A stretch of 51,331 nt of DNA from Ruminococcus sp. (GTDB taxonomy: Bacteria; Bacillota; Clostridia; Oscillospirales; Ruminococcaceae), in the NCBI GenBank assembly GCA_017534595.1, contig JAFXVY010000103.1:1-51331 (forward strand), written 5' to 3'. Positions 43,250-51,331 of the stretch are shown here, piece after piece. The notes under the pieces are model-generated. The model was given only the letters and a program-made list of their open reading frames with translations, was not told where the DNA came from and did no database searches. Each line of letters begins with the position of its first letter. The first letter of the stretch is position 1. The translations under genes and the position numbers were made by a program.

Positions 43250-45379
43250 ATGTCCAAGAAGGTATATGACAACCGTGAGCTTTCGTGGCTCAAATTCAAT
43301 ATGCGTGTGCTCGAGGAGGCGCAGGACAGCTCCGTTCCCATAATGGAGCGGCTGAAGTTCGCGTCCATTTATTCCAGCAACCTTGATGAGTTCTTTATGG
43401 TGCGCGTCGGAGCGCTGATAGATCAGAAGCTCTACGACGACGACCAGAAGGATACCAAGACCAAGCTGCGCCCCTCCGAACAGATAAACGAGATCTGCTC
43501 GCGGGTCGCAAAGCTTGCCGAGCATAAGGACAAGACCTTTGCCACGATATGCTCCGAGCTGGAGCTCAAAGGGGTCTCCAAGCGCAGCTTCAAGAGCCTC
43601 AACAAATCCGAGCTCGATTTCGTCGAGAGATATTATTCCTACGAGATAGAGCCGATGCTCAACGCCGTCATCATCGACCGCAAGCACCCCTTCCCGTTTT
43701 TGGGGGATAAGGAGCTGTTCGTCTGCGCGAAGCTCGCCTCTAAATCGGGTCTGCTGATCGGCCTGATAAGCTGCACGGGCAAGTTCGAGCGGATAGTCTT
43801 CCTGCCCGGCGAGAACGGTCAGGTACACTATATGCTGGCGGAGGATATAATCTCCGCGTTCGCAGACCGCGCATTCTCGAGCTATAAGATCGAGGAAAGA
43901 GCCGTGCTGCGCCTGACAAGGAGCGCCGATATCAGCCTCGACGACGATTTCGATATCGAGCTCGACGCAAGGCAGAATATGTCCGAGCTCATAAGCAAGC
44001 GCAAAAGGCTGCGCCCCGTCAGGATGCAGCTCAGCCGCGCCCTGCCCGACGAGGTCATAAACGAGCTGTGCTCGCGCCTTGAGCTCTCCGCCAAGCAGAT
44101 ATTCATCGAGAAGGCTCCCCTCGACCTCGGGTATGTCTTCGCGCTGTGTCCTAAATGCTCTCAGCGCTCGGAGATGTTCTACTCCAAGCGGGAGCCCCAG
44201 CCCTCGCGCATGATCGACGAGTCAAGACCGATGATCCCGCAGATAGAGGAGCGCGACCTGCTGCTCTCATACCCCTACGAATCAATGAAGCCGTTTCTGC
44301 GCCTGCTCGACGAGGCCGCCGCAGACCCGGAGGTAACTTCGATAAAAATGACGCTCTACCGCGTCGCCAAGAATTCAAGAGTCATCAAATCCCTGTGTAC
44401 CGCCGCCGAGAACGGCAAGGACGTATTCGTGCTGGTCGAGCTGCGGGCAAGGTTCGACGAGGAAAACAATATCGAGCAGTCAAGACAGCTCGAGGAAGCG
44501 GGCTGCACCGTCGTCTACGGCCCCGCCGGCTTCAAGGTACACTCAAAGCTCTGCCTCATAACCTATAAGACCGCCGAGGGTACGAAGTACATCACCCAGA
44601 TCGGCACCGGCAACTACAACGAAAAGACCGCCGAGCTCTATACCGATTTCTCGGTCATGACCGCCAACGGCGATATCGCCCAGGACGCCTGCGACGTCTT
44701 CAAGGCGCTCTCGATGGGCGAAACGGTTGACAGTATGCGCCTGCTGTGGGCGGCACCGCACTGCTTACAGAACCGGGCCGTCGAAATGATGGATAACGAG
44801 ATCCGCATAGCGCGTGCCGGCGGCGAGGGATATGTCGGGTTAAAGCTCAACTCGCTTACCGATAAAGTGCTGATAGACAAGCTGATAGAGTGCTCCCAGG
44901 CGGGAGTGAAGGTCGAGCTGGTCATCAGGGGCATATCCTGCCTTGCAGCGGGGATAAAGGGCGTCACCGATAACATCAGGCTCATCTCGATAGTCGGGAG
45001 ATATCTTGAACACGGGCGCATTTATATCTTCGGCGAGGGCGTCAGGAGGAACATCTATATCTCGTCGGCAGACTTTATGACGAGGAACACGACTCGCCGT
45101 GTCGAGATCGCGGCGCCGATACTTGACGAGCAGCTCAAGGAGAGGCTGACAGACTATTTCAACGTGCAGTTCTCGGATAATGTCAAGGCGAGGGAGCAGC
45201 TGTCTGACAGGAGTTACATACACGTCAGCAACGACAATATGCCGCTTGACGCGCAGAAACACTTTATCGCCGAGGCTTATGCGAACGTCCCGAAGACGAA
45301 GCCGGTACCTGTGCCGGAGCCGGAGAAGAAGAAAGGATTTTTTGCGAGACTGTTCGGAAGGTTCCGCAGAAAAAAATAG
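43250..45379 (+). CDS. ppk: Polyphosphate kinase 1
   Basis: Ppk makes long-chain polyphosphate from ATP. The 709-aa protein has the family N-terminus DNRELSWLKFNMRVLEEAQDSSVPIMERLKF, YSSNLDEFFMVRVG, the core VTSIKMTLYRVAKNSRVI, the autophosphorylated His in FKVHSKLCLI, TGNYNEKTAELYTDFS, and the second phospholipase-D-like half with YLEHGRIYIFGEG. The C-terminus is basic (FFARLFGRFRRKK). It begins 49 bases after the hydrolase with AGGTGAGG, so the two are probably co-transcribed. Confidence 0.96.
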   Translation: MSKKVYDNRELSWLKFNMRVLEEAQDSSVPIMERLKFASIYSSNLDEFFMVRVGALIDQKLYDDDQKDTKTKLRPSEQINEICSRVAKLAEHKDKTFATICSELELKGVSKRSFKSLNKSELDFVERYYSYEIEPMLNAVIIDRKHPFPFLGDKELFVCAKLASKSGLLIGLISCTGKFERIVFLPGENGQVHYMLAEDIISAFADRAFSSYKIEERAVLRLTRSADISLDDDFDIELDARQNMSELISKRKRLRPVRMQLSRALPDEVINELCSRLELSAKQIFIEKAPLDLGYVFALCPKCSQRSEMFYSKREPQPSRMIDESRPMIPQIEERDLLLSYPYESMKPFLRLLDEAAADPEVTSIKMTLYRVAKNSRVIKSLCTAAENGKDVFVLVELRARFDEENNIEQSRQLEEAGCTVVYGPAGFKVHSKLCLITYKTAEGTKYITQIGTGNYNEKTAELYTDFSVMTANGDIAQDACDVFKALSMGETVDSMRLLWAAPHCLQNRAVEMMDNEIRIARAGGEGYVGLKLNSLTDKVLIDKLIECSQAGVKVELVIRGISCLAAGIKGVTDNIRLISIVGRYLEHGRIYIFGEGVRRNIYISSADFMTRNTTRRVEIAAPILDEQLKERLTDYFNVQFSDNVKAREQLSDRSYIHVSNDNMPLDAQKHFIAEAYANVPKTKPVPVPEPEKKKGFFARLFGRFRRKK

Positions 45380-45396
45380 ACCAAACGCGGCAGCAT

Positions 45397-45434
45397 AACG
45401 GGGTCAAGGGGACTCATTCCCCTTGACCCCGTTT
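45397..45434. repeat. GC-rich hairpin of the composite-repeat type, between convergent genes
   Basis: A perfect 13-bp stem, CGGGGTCAAGGGG (45399-45411) and CCCCTTGACCCCG (45419-45431) with a seven-base loop, stands between the ends of ppk and the coiled-coil gene. The arms match the GGGGTCAAGGGG part of copies 1 and 2. It could end both transcripts, although T-runs are short. Confidence 0.75.
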
Positions 45435-45470
45435 CACTTATGCGATCGGTCTTGCAGCTTTTGCTTGTTC

Positions 45471-45986
45471 TTACTGCTCCGCAGTACCGTTAGCCCTCAT
45501 AATGGCTTCCTTGGTGCTGTTGATGTCATCCATGCTCTTTGCAAGCGCCTTGCCCGAGTTGGCTATCGCCTTCTGTGCGTCGGAAAGCGTCTTCTCAAGA
45601 TTAACCGCAAGCGCCGCCTTGATCTTCTTCTCCTGCGCCCTTGCATCGGCTACGATACCGTCAGCCTCTTCTCTCGCCTTCTCAAGCTCCTGCTTGGCAA
45701 CTTCTCTCGCCTGCTTGATGATCTCTTCCTGTGATACCAGAACTTTAGCCTTCTCCTCTGCCTTGCGGATGATCTGCTCGGCTTCACGGTTGGCATTGTC
45801 AATGATCGACTTCTGCTCTCTTACGGTCTCGTTCGCAAGATTGATCTCATCAGGCATATTAGCCCTGATGCTGTCTATGTACTCGCGCATCTGCTCCTGG
45901 TCTACCATCTTCTTGTTGGAGAAAGGTACTGCCGTTGATTTGTCAAGCAGTGTCAGCATAAGGTCAAGGATACCGTCAATAGTCAT
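45471..45986 (-). CDS. Coiled-coil protein, b-subunit-like, unknown function
   Basis: The 171-aa protein is almost entirely charged helix (about 35-160) rich in Glu, Lys, Ala and Arg in heptad spacing, resembling the soluble part of an F- or V-type ATPase stalk subunit, but with no membrane helix at the N-terminus. Such proteins are often labelled ATPase subunit in Firmicutes without evidence. It is the last gene of the carboxyltransferase / biotin carrier transcript. Confidence 0.72.
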   Translation of the reverse strand: MTIDGILDLMLTLLDKSTAVPFSNKKMVDQEQMREYIDSIRANMPDEINLANETVREQKSIIDNANREAEQIIRKAEEKAKVLVSQEEIIKQAREVAKQELEKAREEADGIVADARAQEKKIKAALAVNLEKTLSDAQKAIANSGKALAKSMDDINSTKEAIMRANGTAEQ

Positions 45987-46053
45987 AATTGTTCATCTTC
46001 CTTTACGATAGATTTTCATACACAGGCCTGTGTACCTGTTTGTCGTATGCTTC

Positions 46054-46422
46054 TCAGCCGATCACGGCAAGTACAGCGCCGGTCTCCACCGAGGTGCCCT
46101 TCGTGGTGTTCACGCTCAGTACCTTTCCGGCTACCGGAGAGTTTACGTCGTTTTCCATCTTCATCGCCTCGAGTACGAAAAGCGCCTGGCCGGCGCTTAC
46201 CGTGTCGCCTACGGATACCTTTACGTCAAGGATGTTCCCGGGCATCGGAGCGGTAACTTTGGTGCCCTGTACTGCGGCTGCGGGAGCCGGAGCTGCTGCG
46301 GGTGCAGCGGCAGGTGCGGGTGCTGCGGCAGGAGCCGGAGCAGCTGCGGGAGCGTCGGACGAAAGCTCCTCCACCGCAACGTCATAGGCCTTGCCGTTTA
46401 CTGTAATGCTGTATCTTTTCAT
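46054..46422 (-). CDS. Biotin carboxyl carrier protein
   Basis: The 122-aa protein has a short N-terminal strand region, a long Ala/Pro linker ([21 protein letters not shown], about 24-50) and a biotinyl domain with the target Lys88 in EAMKM. The start is the ATG 46420-46422, nine bases after GGTGG. A TTG nine bases upstream is possible. Layout and linker match carriers of biotin-dependent decarboxylases (OadA/GcdC/MmdC type). The neighbour upstream is the carboxyltransferase. Confidence 0.93.
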   Translation of the reverse strand: MKRYSITVNGKAYDVAVEELSSDAPAAAPAPAAAPAPAAAPAAAPAPAAAVQGTKVTAPMPGNILDVKVSVGDTVSAGQALFVLEAMKMENDVNSPVAGKVLSVNTTKGTSVETGAVLAVIG

Positions 46423-46459
46423 TTTAAACAACCACCATTCTTAATAATGTCAGAGCTTA

Positions 46460-47842
46460 TCAAAGCTGGATATTTGAATGCTTCTTCGGGAGCCTTGAAA
46501 CACGCTTGCCCGAGAGGATGTCAAGTGCGCCGATAACTGCGGCTCTTACATCCTGCGCAGCGATAACCGCGTCTACGCTGCCCTTCTGTGCGGCAGCGGC
46601 GGCGGAGGCCTCCTCCTGCGCGTACTTGGCAGCGAGCTCGTTTCTCGCAGCGGTGAGGTCTGCTGCACCCTTGAGCTCGTCGTGATGCAGGAACTCAACC
46701 GCAGCGGCGGGCACCATCGGCGAGATGACCGCATTCTCAAGAGCGAAGGTCATATCCGAATTGGCTCCCCTGCCGGCCAGAGCTATGAATGCCGAACCGT
46801 AGGCCTTGCCGGTAACTACCACGAGCTTGGCGGTCGTGGCCTCTGCATAAGCGTGGGCGAGCATCGCCATGCTCTTTACCGAGCCTGCGGCCTCTGTCTC
46901 GTCATCTGCGGCGAAGCCCTCTGTATCAACGAAGGTGATGACCGGGATCGCGAAGGAATCGCAGAAGCGGACAAATCTCGCAAGCTTTGAGGCGTCGGAG
47001 GCGGTGAGCCTGTCGGCGGTCTTATTTGTTGCGAGTACGCCCACCGTTGCACCGTTTACGGTTCCGAGGGCGGTATAAGCTGCCCCGCCGAATCCCGCAC
47101 AGAGCTCGGTCAGCGAGCCGGCGTCGCACACGGCCTCAGCCTGGGAAGCGGCGTCCTCACCGAAGGGCTTGTCCGAGGGCTCGAACTCATACATCGGAAC
47201 GGGCGAGAGGTTGTTTGCGGGCAGCTTTGCGAGCAGTCCCCTTACAGCCTCGGCAGCGGCCTGATCGTCCTTGCAGACGAGAGCTGCGGTGCCGTTATGC
47301 TCCGCATTCTCGGCGCTGTTCTTGATATCGCTGTTAGCCGCAACATAAAGCTCGGCTTTCTCGGTAAGTACTGTTATATCGGCGCTCTCGGCAAGCATGG
47401 CTGCCGCACCGGAGCAGACGCCGGCTGCGACCGCGATCTGCGGTACCACTCCCGAAAGGCTGTTGGTGCGCTTGAGCAGCTCGCCGTAAGCGGTGAGAGC
47501 ACCGAAGCCGTCCTCAAGATCGGCGCCGAAGCTGTCGTAGAAGCCCACCACAGGGATACCGGTAGCGGCGGCAAGGTCGTAAAGCTTGGCGATCTTCTCG
47601 GCCTGTACCCTGCTCATCGCTCCGCCCTTTACGCTGACGTCCTGAGAGAACGCATATACGGGGTCACCGTTGGCATAGCCGTAGGCGGTGATGACGCCCG
47701 AGAGCTCCGAGCCGGAGAGGGCGAAGGCATCGAGCTCGCTGAACACCCCATCATCAAACAGATATGTCAGACGCTTTCTTGCCTCGGTATCGGCAGCGGC
47801 ACGCTCCCTCAGCTCGGCAAGACCCAAGTAATTCTGTGACAT
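46460..47842 (-). CDS. Biotin-dependent acyl-CoA carboxyltransferase subunit
   Basis: The 460-aa protein has the two crotonase-like halves of acyl-CoA carboxyltransferases of the MmdA/PccB type. The N half includes DDGVFSELD, AYGYANGDPVYAFSQDVSVKGGAMS and AGVCSGAAAMLAESADITVL; the C half includes FCDSFAIPVITFVDTEGF, AYGSAFIALAGRGANSDMTFALENAVISPM. It is somewhat shorter than the usual 510 or so and several motifs are diverged. It may belong to methylmalonyl-CoA or glutaconyl-CoA decarboxylase or to a carboxylase. No membrane (beta) subunit or biotin carboxylase is in the window. It heads a three-gene transcript. Confidence 0.85.
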   Translation of the reverse strand: MSQNYLGLAELRERAAADTEARKRLTYLFDDGVFSELDAFALSGSELSGVITAYGYANGDPVYAFSQDVSVKGGAMSRVQAEKIAKLYDLAAATGIPVVGFYDSFGADLEDGFGALTAYGELLKRTNSLSGVVPQIAVAAGVCSGAAAMLAESADITVLTEKAELYVAANSDIKNSAENAEHNGTAALVCKDDQAAAEAVRGLLAKLPANNLSPVPMYEFEPSDKPFGEDAASQAEAVCDAGSLTELCAGFGGAAYTALGTVNGATVGVLATNKTADRLTASDASKLARFVRFCDSFAIPVITFVDTEGFAADDETEAAGSVKSMAMLAHAYAEATTAKLVVVTGKAYGSAFIALAGRGANSDMTFALENAVISPMVPAAAVEFLHHDELKGAADLTAARNELAAKYAQEEASAAAAAQKGSVDAVIAAQDVRAAVIGALDILSGKRVSRLPKKHSNIQL

Positions 47843-47909
47843 ACAGTTTTATCCTCCATTCAAATCATTCTTGCCGCGCTTTGAGGCTGCGGCATAATCA
47901 TACAGATTT

Positions 47910-47938
47910 ATTATACTATTTTTCTGTCCCTTTTACAA
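47910..47938 (-). promoter_or_regulatory. Sigma-A promoter of the carboxyltransferase operon
   Basis: On the minus strand: TTGTAA (47933-47938), 17-base spacer, TATAAT (47910-47915). The stretch 47939-48063 holds nothing else that I can support. Confidence 0.72.
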
Positions 47939-48063
47939 GAGCAAAATATGTCGTATATACAGTTTTTACAATTTTGTAACATTTTTACCGTTACAGATCC
48001 GACATCCCGGGTCAGCCGACGGCAGAGCGCGGCTTCGCTTGTGTAAACATTCTGTGAACGTAC

Positions 48064-48092
48064 TTGACAGAAATCATGCAATATTGTATAAT
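48064..48092 (+). promoter_or_regulatory. Consensus sigma-A promoter of the T-box / S66 / leuA transcript
   Basis: TTGACA (48064-48069), 17-base spacer, TATAAT (48087-48092), a perfect consensus match. Confidence 0.85.
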
Positions 48093-48104
48093 GAAGAAAA
48101 CTTA

Positions 48105-48361
48105 AAATGCAAAATGCGCTGAAGGGAAACAAAGCCGACAGCTTCGGTCAAAGAGAGCCGCCGTTTGGTGAAAGGCGGTAAGGGCTGACGGTCATAGCTC
48201 ATCCCCGAGCAGATAAGGCGAAGCCAGTAGTTTTATACGGGAGCTCCCGTTACAGAGCGCCGCATTGACTGATGCGGGTGAGGCGTATGCGGTGACGTAT
48301 ACGCGAATGAGAGTGGTAACACGGGTCTTGCGCTCGTCTCTTGCGGGAGACGGGCGTTTTT
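48105..48361 (+). promoter_or_regulatory. Leucine T-box leader (tRNA-sensing riboswitch)
   Basis: A 250-nt leader carries the T-box parts in order: stem I with AGAGAGCCGCCG ... GGTGAAAGGCGG, a specifier codon CTC (Leu, 48198-48200) in the context CTC-ATCCCC-GAG, the T-box sequence GAGTGGTAACACGGGT (48311-48326) with TGGT able to pair the tRNA end ACCA, and a terminator. Uncharged tRNA-Leu should favour read-through into the S66 gene and leuA. The specifier is inferred by aligning with known T-boxes. It agrees with leuA downstream. Confidence 0.85.
48331..48361 (+). terminator. T-box-controlled terminator
   Basis: CGCTCGTCTC / GAGACGGGCG (one G-U pair) followed by TTTTT, immediately after the T-box sequence. 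It is the off-state of the leucine switch. Confidence 0.85.
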
Positions 48362-48393
48362 AAATTCTGAAATGACGAAAGGGGCGGGTATTT

Positions 48394-49425
48394 GTGGTGC
48401 GTAATATTGCCGTAGTGAGTCTGTCAAGCGGTATCCTGGGTGAGCCATTCATAAAGTTTGAGCTTGATATCGGTCTCAGACGACTGCGCGAGTACGGGAT
48501 AAACGTAAAGTTCATGCCGAATGCCCTCAAGGGGCTTGAGTACATCAAGGATCACCCCGAGAAAAGAGCCGAGGATCTGCTGGAGGCCTTCCGCGACCCG
48601 GATGTGGATATGATCCTCTGCGCTATCGGCGGGGACGATACCTACAGGCTTCTCCCCTTTCTGTTTGAGAATGACGAGCTGAAAAACGCAGTCAGCGATA
48701 AGATATTCCTGGGCTTTTCGGACACTACGATCAACCATTTTATGCTGCATAAGGCGGGGCTGAAAACCTTCTACGGTCAGTCCTTCCTGTCGGATATCTG
48801 TGAGCTGAGCAATGAAATGCTGCCCTACACGAAGAAGTATTTTGAGGAGCTCATAACCTTGGGGACTATAAAGGAGATCACTCCCAGCGAGGTCTGGTAT
48901 GAGGAGAGAAAACAGTTCTCCCCGGATCAGGTGGGCGTGCCGCCTGTCTCCCACCCGGATAAAGGCTTCGAGCTTTTGCAGGGCTCGCCCCTGTTCAAGG
49001 GAAAGATATTGGGCGGCTGCATAGATTCGATGTATGATATGTTCAACGGTGAACGGTACGAGGATATGCCTGTCCTATGCAGGAAATACAGCTTATTCCC
49101 TGATGCCGGAGACTGGGAGGGGCGGATCCTCCTGCTGGAATCCAGCGAGGAAAAGCCAACTCCGGAGATCTACCGCAGATCTCTGGAATATCTGAAAGAG
49201 GCAGGTGTGTTTGACAGGATATCAGGCATACTCGCAGGCAAGCCAATGGACGAGACCTACGCAGAGGAATACAAAAAGCTGCTGGTCGAGGTGATTGACC
49301 GCCCGGAGCTGCCCATCGTGTTCAATGTGAACATCGGTCACGCCTTGCCGAGATGCATAATCCCCTTCGGTGTGGAAGCTGCAGTGGATGCCGATAAACA
49401 GGTCATCACTTTTGAGAATGAATAA
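48394..49425 (+). CDS. S66-family LD-carboxypeptidase / MccF-like peptidase
   Basis: The 343-aa protein has the S66 layout: an N-terminal Rossmann-like half with AIGGDDTYRLLPFL and the nucleophile Ser109 in FLGFSDTT, and a C-terminal half with the Glu in LLLESSEEKPTPE and the His in NVNIGHALPRCIIPFG. S66 enzymes cleave muramyl peptides (LdcA) or peptide-nucleotide antibiotics and acyl-amino-acid conjugates (MccF). It starts at a GTG (48394) just after the leucine T-box and is followed 36 bases later by leuA. Confidence 0.9.
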   Translation: MVRNIAVVSLSSGILGEPFIKFELDIGLRRLREYGINVKFMPNALKGLEYIKDHPEKRAEDLLEAFRDPDVDMILCAIGGDDTYRLLPFLFENDELKNAVSDKIFLGFSDTTINHFMLHKAGLKTFYGQSFLSDICELSNEMLPYTKKYFEELITLGTIKEITPSEVWYEERKQFSPDQVGVPPVSHPDKGFELLQGSPLFKGKILGGCIDSMYDMFNGERYEDMPVLCRKYSLFPDAGDWEGRILLLESSEEKPTPEIYRRSLEYLKEAGVFDRISGILAGKPMDETYAEEYKKLLVEVIDRPELPIVFNVNIGHALPRCIIPFGVEAAVDADKQVITFENE

Positions 49426-49461
49426 GGACTATAATTGTATTTGTATAAGGAGTGTATAGTT

Positions 49462-51126
49462 ATGATGAATGCAAGCAAGTACAGAAGAGGCTATTATATG
49501 CCCCCCTACCCCTGTATGAAATGGGCGGAGAAGGAGTATATCGACCATGCGCCGATCTGGTGCTCCGTTGACCTGAGAGACGGCAATCAGGCTCTTATCA
49601 TCCCCATGAGCCTTGATGAGAAGCTGGAGTTCTTCGCCAAGCTGGTTGAGATAGGCTTCAAGGAGATCGAGATAGGCTTCCCCGCCGCAAGCGAAACAGA
49701 GTATGAATTCTGCCGCACGCTTATCGAGCAGAACCTCATCCCCGACGATGTCACGATACAGGTGCTCACCCAGTCGAGAGAGCATATCATCAAGAAGACC
49801 TTTGAGGCTATCGACGGCGCAAAGAACGCTGTCGTTCACCTCTACAACTCGACCTCCTTCGCACAGCGCGAGCAGGTGTTCCGTATGTCCAAGGAGGAGA
49901 TCAAGGAGATCGCCGTATCGGGTGCTAAGATCTGCGAGCAGTACCGTCAGACCGCCAGGGGCAGGATCGTGTTCGAGTACTCCCCCGAGAGCTTCACCGG
50001 CACCGAGCCCGAGTACGCCCTTGAGGTAGTCAATGCCGTCCTCGATGTATGGCAGCCGACCCCCGACAGAAAGGTCATCATCAATCTGCCTGTGACTGTC
50101 GAGATGAGCCTTCCCCACGTTTACGCCTCGCAGATAGAGTATATGTGCGAGAACATGAAGTACAGAGAGAACGTCATCGTTTCGCTCCACCCCCACAACG
50201 ACAGAGGCACCGGCGTCGCCGACTCCGAGCTCGGTATGCTTGCGGGCGCCGACCGTATCGAAGGCACCTGCTTCGGCAACGGTGAGAGGACGGGCAACGT
50301 TGATATCGTCACCCTCGCTCTGAATATGTACACCCACGGCGTAGACCCCAAGCTCGACTTCTCTGATATGCCCTCGCTTGTCGAGATCTACGAGAGAGTC
50401 ACCAGAATGAAGGTCTACGAGCGCAGCCCCTACGCGGGAGCGCTTGTATTCGCGGCCTTCTCCGGCTCGCATCAGGACGCTATCGCAAAGGGCATGAAGT
50501 GGCGCGAGGAAAAGGATCCCGAGCACTGGACCTGCCCCTATCTGCCTCTCGACCCGAAGGATGTCGGCAGAGAGTACGACGGCGACGTTATCCGCATCAA
50601 CTCCCAGTCAGGCAAGGGCGGCATAGGCTACCTCATGGAGAAGAAGTACGGCTACAATATGCCCAAGAAGATGCGCGAGAACTTCGGCTATGCGGTCAAG
50701 GATATCTCCGACCGTCTGCACAAGGAGCTCATGCCGGATGAGATCTACAAGATCTTCAAGGAGAACTATCTCAACATCGACGCGCCTGTGAAGGTACACG
50801 AGTCTCACTTCGTTCAGGATGCCGACGGACGCATCTCCGCGAAGGTGACGGTCTCCAAGGACGGCTCCGAGCCCAAGGTATTCACCGCCCGCGGCAACGG
50901 ACGTCTCAACGCTGTGGCGAACGCCCTCAAGCAGGCCACCGGCGTGGACTTCACCCTTGAAAGCTACGACGAGCACGCCCTCGAGCGCCACTCCAACTCC
51001 GAGGCGGTATCCTATGTGGGCATCTCCGCCAACGGCAAGATGGTATGGGGCGCCGGCAGACACACGGATATCATCGTATCCTCTATCTATGCTCTGCTCT
51101 CGGCGATCAACCACATACTGCTCTGA
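49462..51126 (+). CDS. leuA: 2-isopropylmalate synthase
   Basis: The enzyme condenses 2-oxoisovalerate with acetyl-CoA, the first step of leucine synthesis. The 554-aa protein is of the longer type-2 LeuA form: catalytic barrel with APIWCSVDLRDGNQALIIPMS (Asp and Arg at the metal site, about 30-50), HPHNDRGTGVADSELGMLAGADRIEGTCFGNGERTGN, and a C-terminal leucine-feedback domain (about 430-554). The start is the ATG at 49462, nine bases after AAGGAG. An ATG at 49435 lies upstream of that site. It is controlled by the leucine T-box, with a strong terminator after it. Confidence 0.96.
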   Translation: MMNASKYRRGYYMPPYPCMKWAEKEYIDHAPIWCSVDLRDGNQALIIPMSLDEKLEFFAKLVEIGFKEIEIGFPAASETEYEFCRTLIEQNLIPDDVTIQVLTQSREHIIKKTFEAIDGAKNAVVHLYNSTSFAQREQVFRMSKEEIKEIAVSGAKICEQYRQTARGRIVFEYSPESFTGTEPEYALEVVNAVLDVWQPTPDRKVIINLPVTVEMSLPHVYASQIEYMCENMKYRENVIVSLHPHNDRGTGVADSELGMLAGADRIEGTCFGNGERTGNVDIVTLALNMYTHGVDPKLDFSDMPSLVEIYERVTRMKVYERSPYAGALVFAAFSGSHQDAIAKGMKWREEKDPEHWTCPYLPLDPKDVGREYDGDVIRINSQSGKGGIGYLMEKKYGYNMPKKMRENFGYAVKDISDRLHKELMPDEIYKIFKENYLNIDAPVKVHESHFVQDADGRISAKVTVSKDGSEPKVFTARGNGRLNAVANALKQATGVDFTLESYDEHALERHSNSEAVSYVGISANGKMVWGAGRHTDIIVSSIYALLSAINHILL

Positions 51127-51141
51127 TACGGCAAAAATAAC

Positions 51142-51180
51142 AAGACGGGCTAAGCGTGAACTTAGCCCGTCTTTTGTTTT
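51142..51180 (+). terminator. Terminator of leuA
   Basis: AAGACGGGCTAAG ... CTTAGCCCGTCTT is a perfect 13-bp stem followed by TTGTTTT. The MITE-like element starts directly after it. Confidence 0.92.
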
Positions 51181-51181
51181 G

Positions 51182-51331
51182 GGCAACACCGCACGACCCC
51201 TGTGCATCAGATGCGCCGTCCAGATTTTCGTCAGATTGCCTAAATTCGACGCAGGCTTGCTGACGCAAGTCAAGGAGAATTTGGGTAATATGACGGAGAG
51301 CTGGCAAGCAGATGATGTGCAGAGGCGTTAG
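51182..51331. mobile_element. Second copy of the MITE-like element (cut by window edge)
   Basis: It begins GGCAACACCGCACGACC and follows the 39119-39309 element through the nested hairpin (GGCTTGC-TGAC-GCAAGTC) and the outer CCTAAATTC/GAATTTGGG stem to ...GATGTGCAGAGGCGTTAG at the last base of the window. Its right inverted repeat lies outside. It lacks the AGCTCAA/TTGAGCT hairpin of the first copy. Near the left end the small stem GCG-TCAGA-CGC of copy 1 is replaced by GCA-TCAGA-TGC, a paired change. Confidence 0.85.

Overview
The window is a GC-rich chromosomal segment of an anaerobic Gram-positive bacterium, most likely a Ruminococcus-like member of the Clostridia (Oscillospiraceae). The reasons are the Firmicute-type core clusters (tig-clpP-clpX; rplS-lepB-rbgA-rnhB-yraN; atpI-B-E-F-H-A-G-D-C), AAGGAGG-type ribosome binding sites, sigma-A promoters with 17-bp spacers, a leucine T-box, lipoproteins with Gram-positive lipoboxes, and no respiratory genes. 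This placement is inferred from gene content and cannot be checked here against a database.

Layout. 1-1413: a two-component system, with the sensor kinase cut by the window edge. 1430-5530: two long GC-rich composite repeats flank a thiE / membrane protein / hflX transcript. 5556-8945: a methyltransferase, then an ECF sigma / anti-sigma-like / lipoprotein operon. 9055-12451: the tig-clpP-clpX proteostasis operon. 12459-13455: a phosphoesterase and a 56-aa cysteine-rich protein. 13470-18456: lepB-lepB-rbgA-(frameshifted small gene)-rnhB-yraN-thrC. 18528-19100: rplS with its leader. 19108-22223: DUF2344 protein, B12-type radical SAM protein and M50 protease. 22294-29447: a complete F-type ATP synthase operon whose c subunit has a Na+-type site with two carboxylates. 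29460-33279: lipoproteins and membrane or secreted proteins of unknown function. 33341-37613: hemW, two small membrane proteins, mscS, rpe and a YfbR-type HD phosphohydrolase. 37659-45379 (mostly plus strand): a beta-helix carbohydrate-binding lipoprotein, an EAL phosphodiesterase fused to a beta-helix-like tail, an alpha/beta hydrolase and polyphosphate kinase. 45397-47938: a biotin-dependent carboxyltransferase operon. 48064-51180: a leucine T-box controlling an S66 peptidase and leuA.

Mobile and repeat content. A 191-bp MITE-like element with perfect 18-bp terminal inverted repeats and a TTTA duplication lies at 39119-39309, and a second copy runs off the end of the window from 51182. A separate family of GC-rich mosaic repeats, often placed where transcripts end, occurs at five places. 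No phage, plasmid, CRISPR, rRNA or tRNA genes were seen.

Two genes (15967-16282 and 39512-41580) are broken by a single-base change inside a homopolymer. Both read through perfectly if one base is removed or added, so they are either recent pseudogenes or sequencing errors. The most interesting items are the Na+-type two-carboxylate ATP synthase rotor, the cytoplasmic EAL/beta-helix fusion, the leucine T-box that places an S66 peptidase with leuA, the structured MITE, and the mosaic repeat family.
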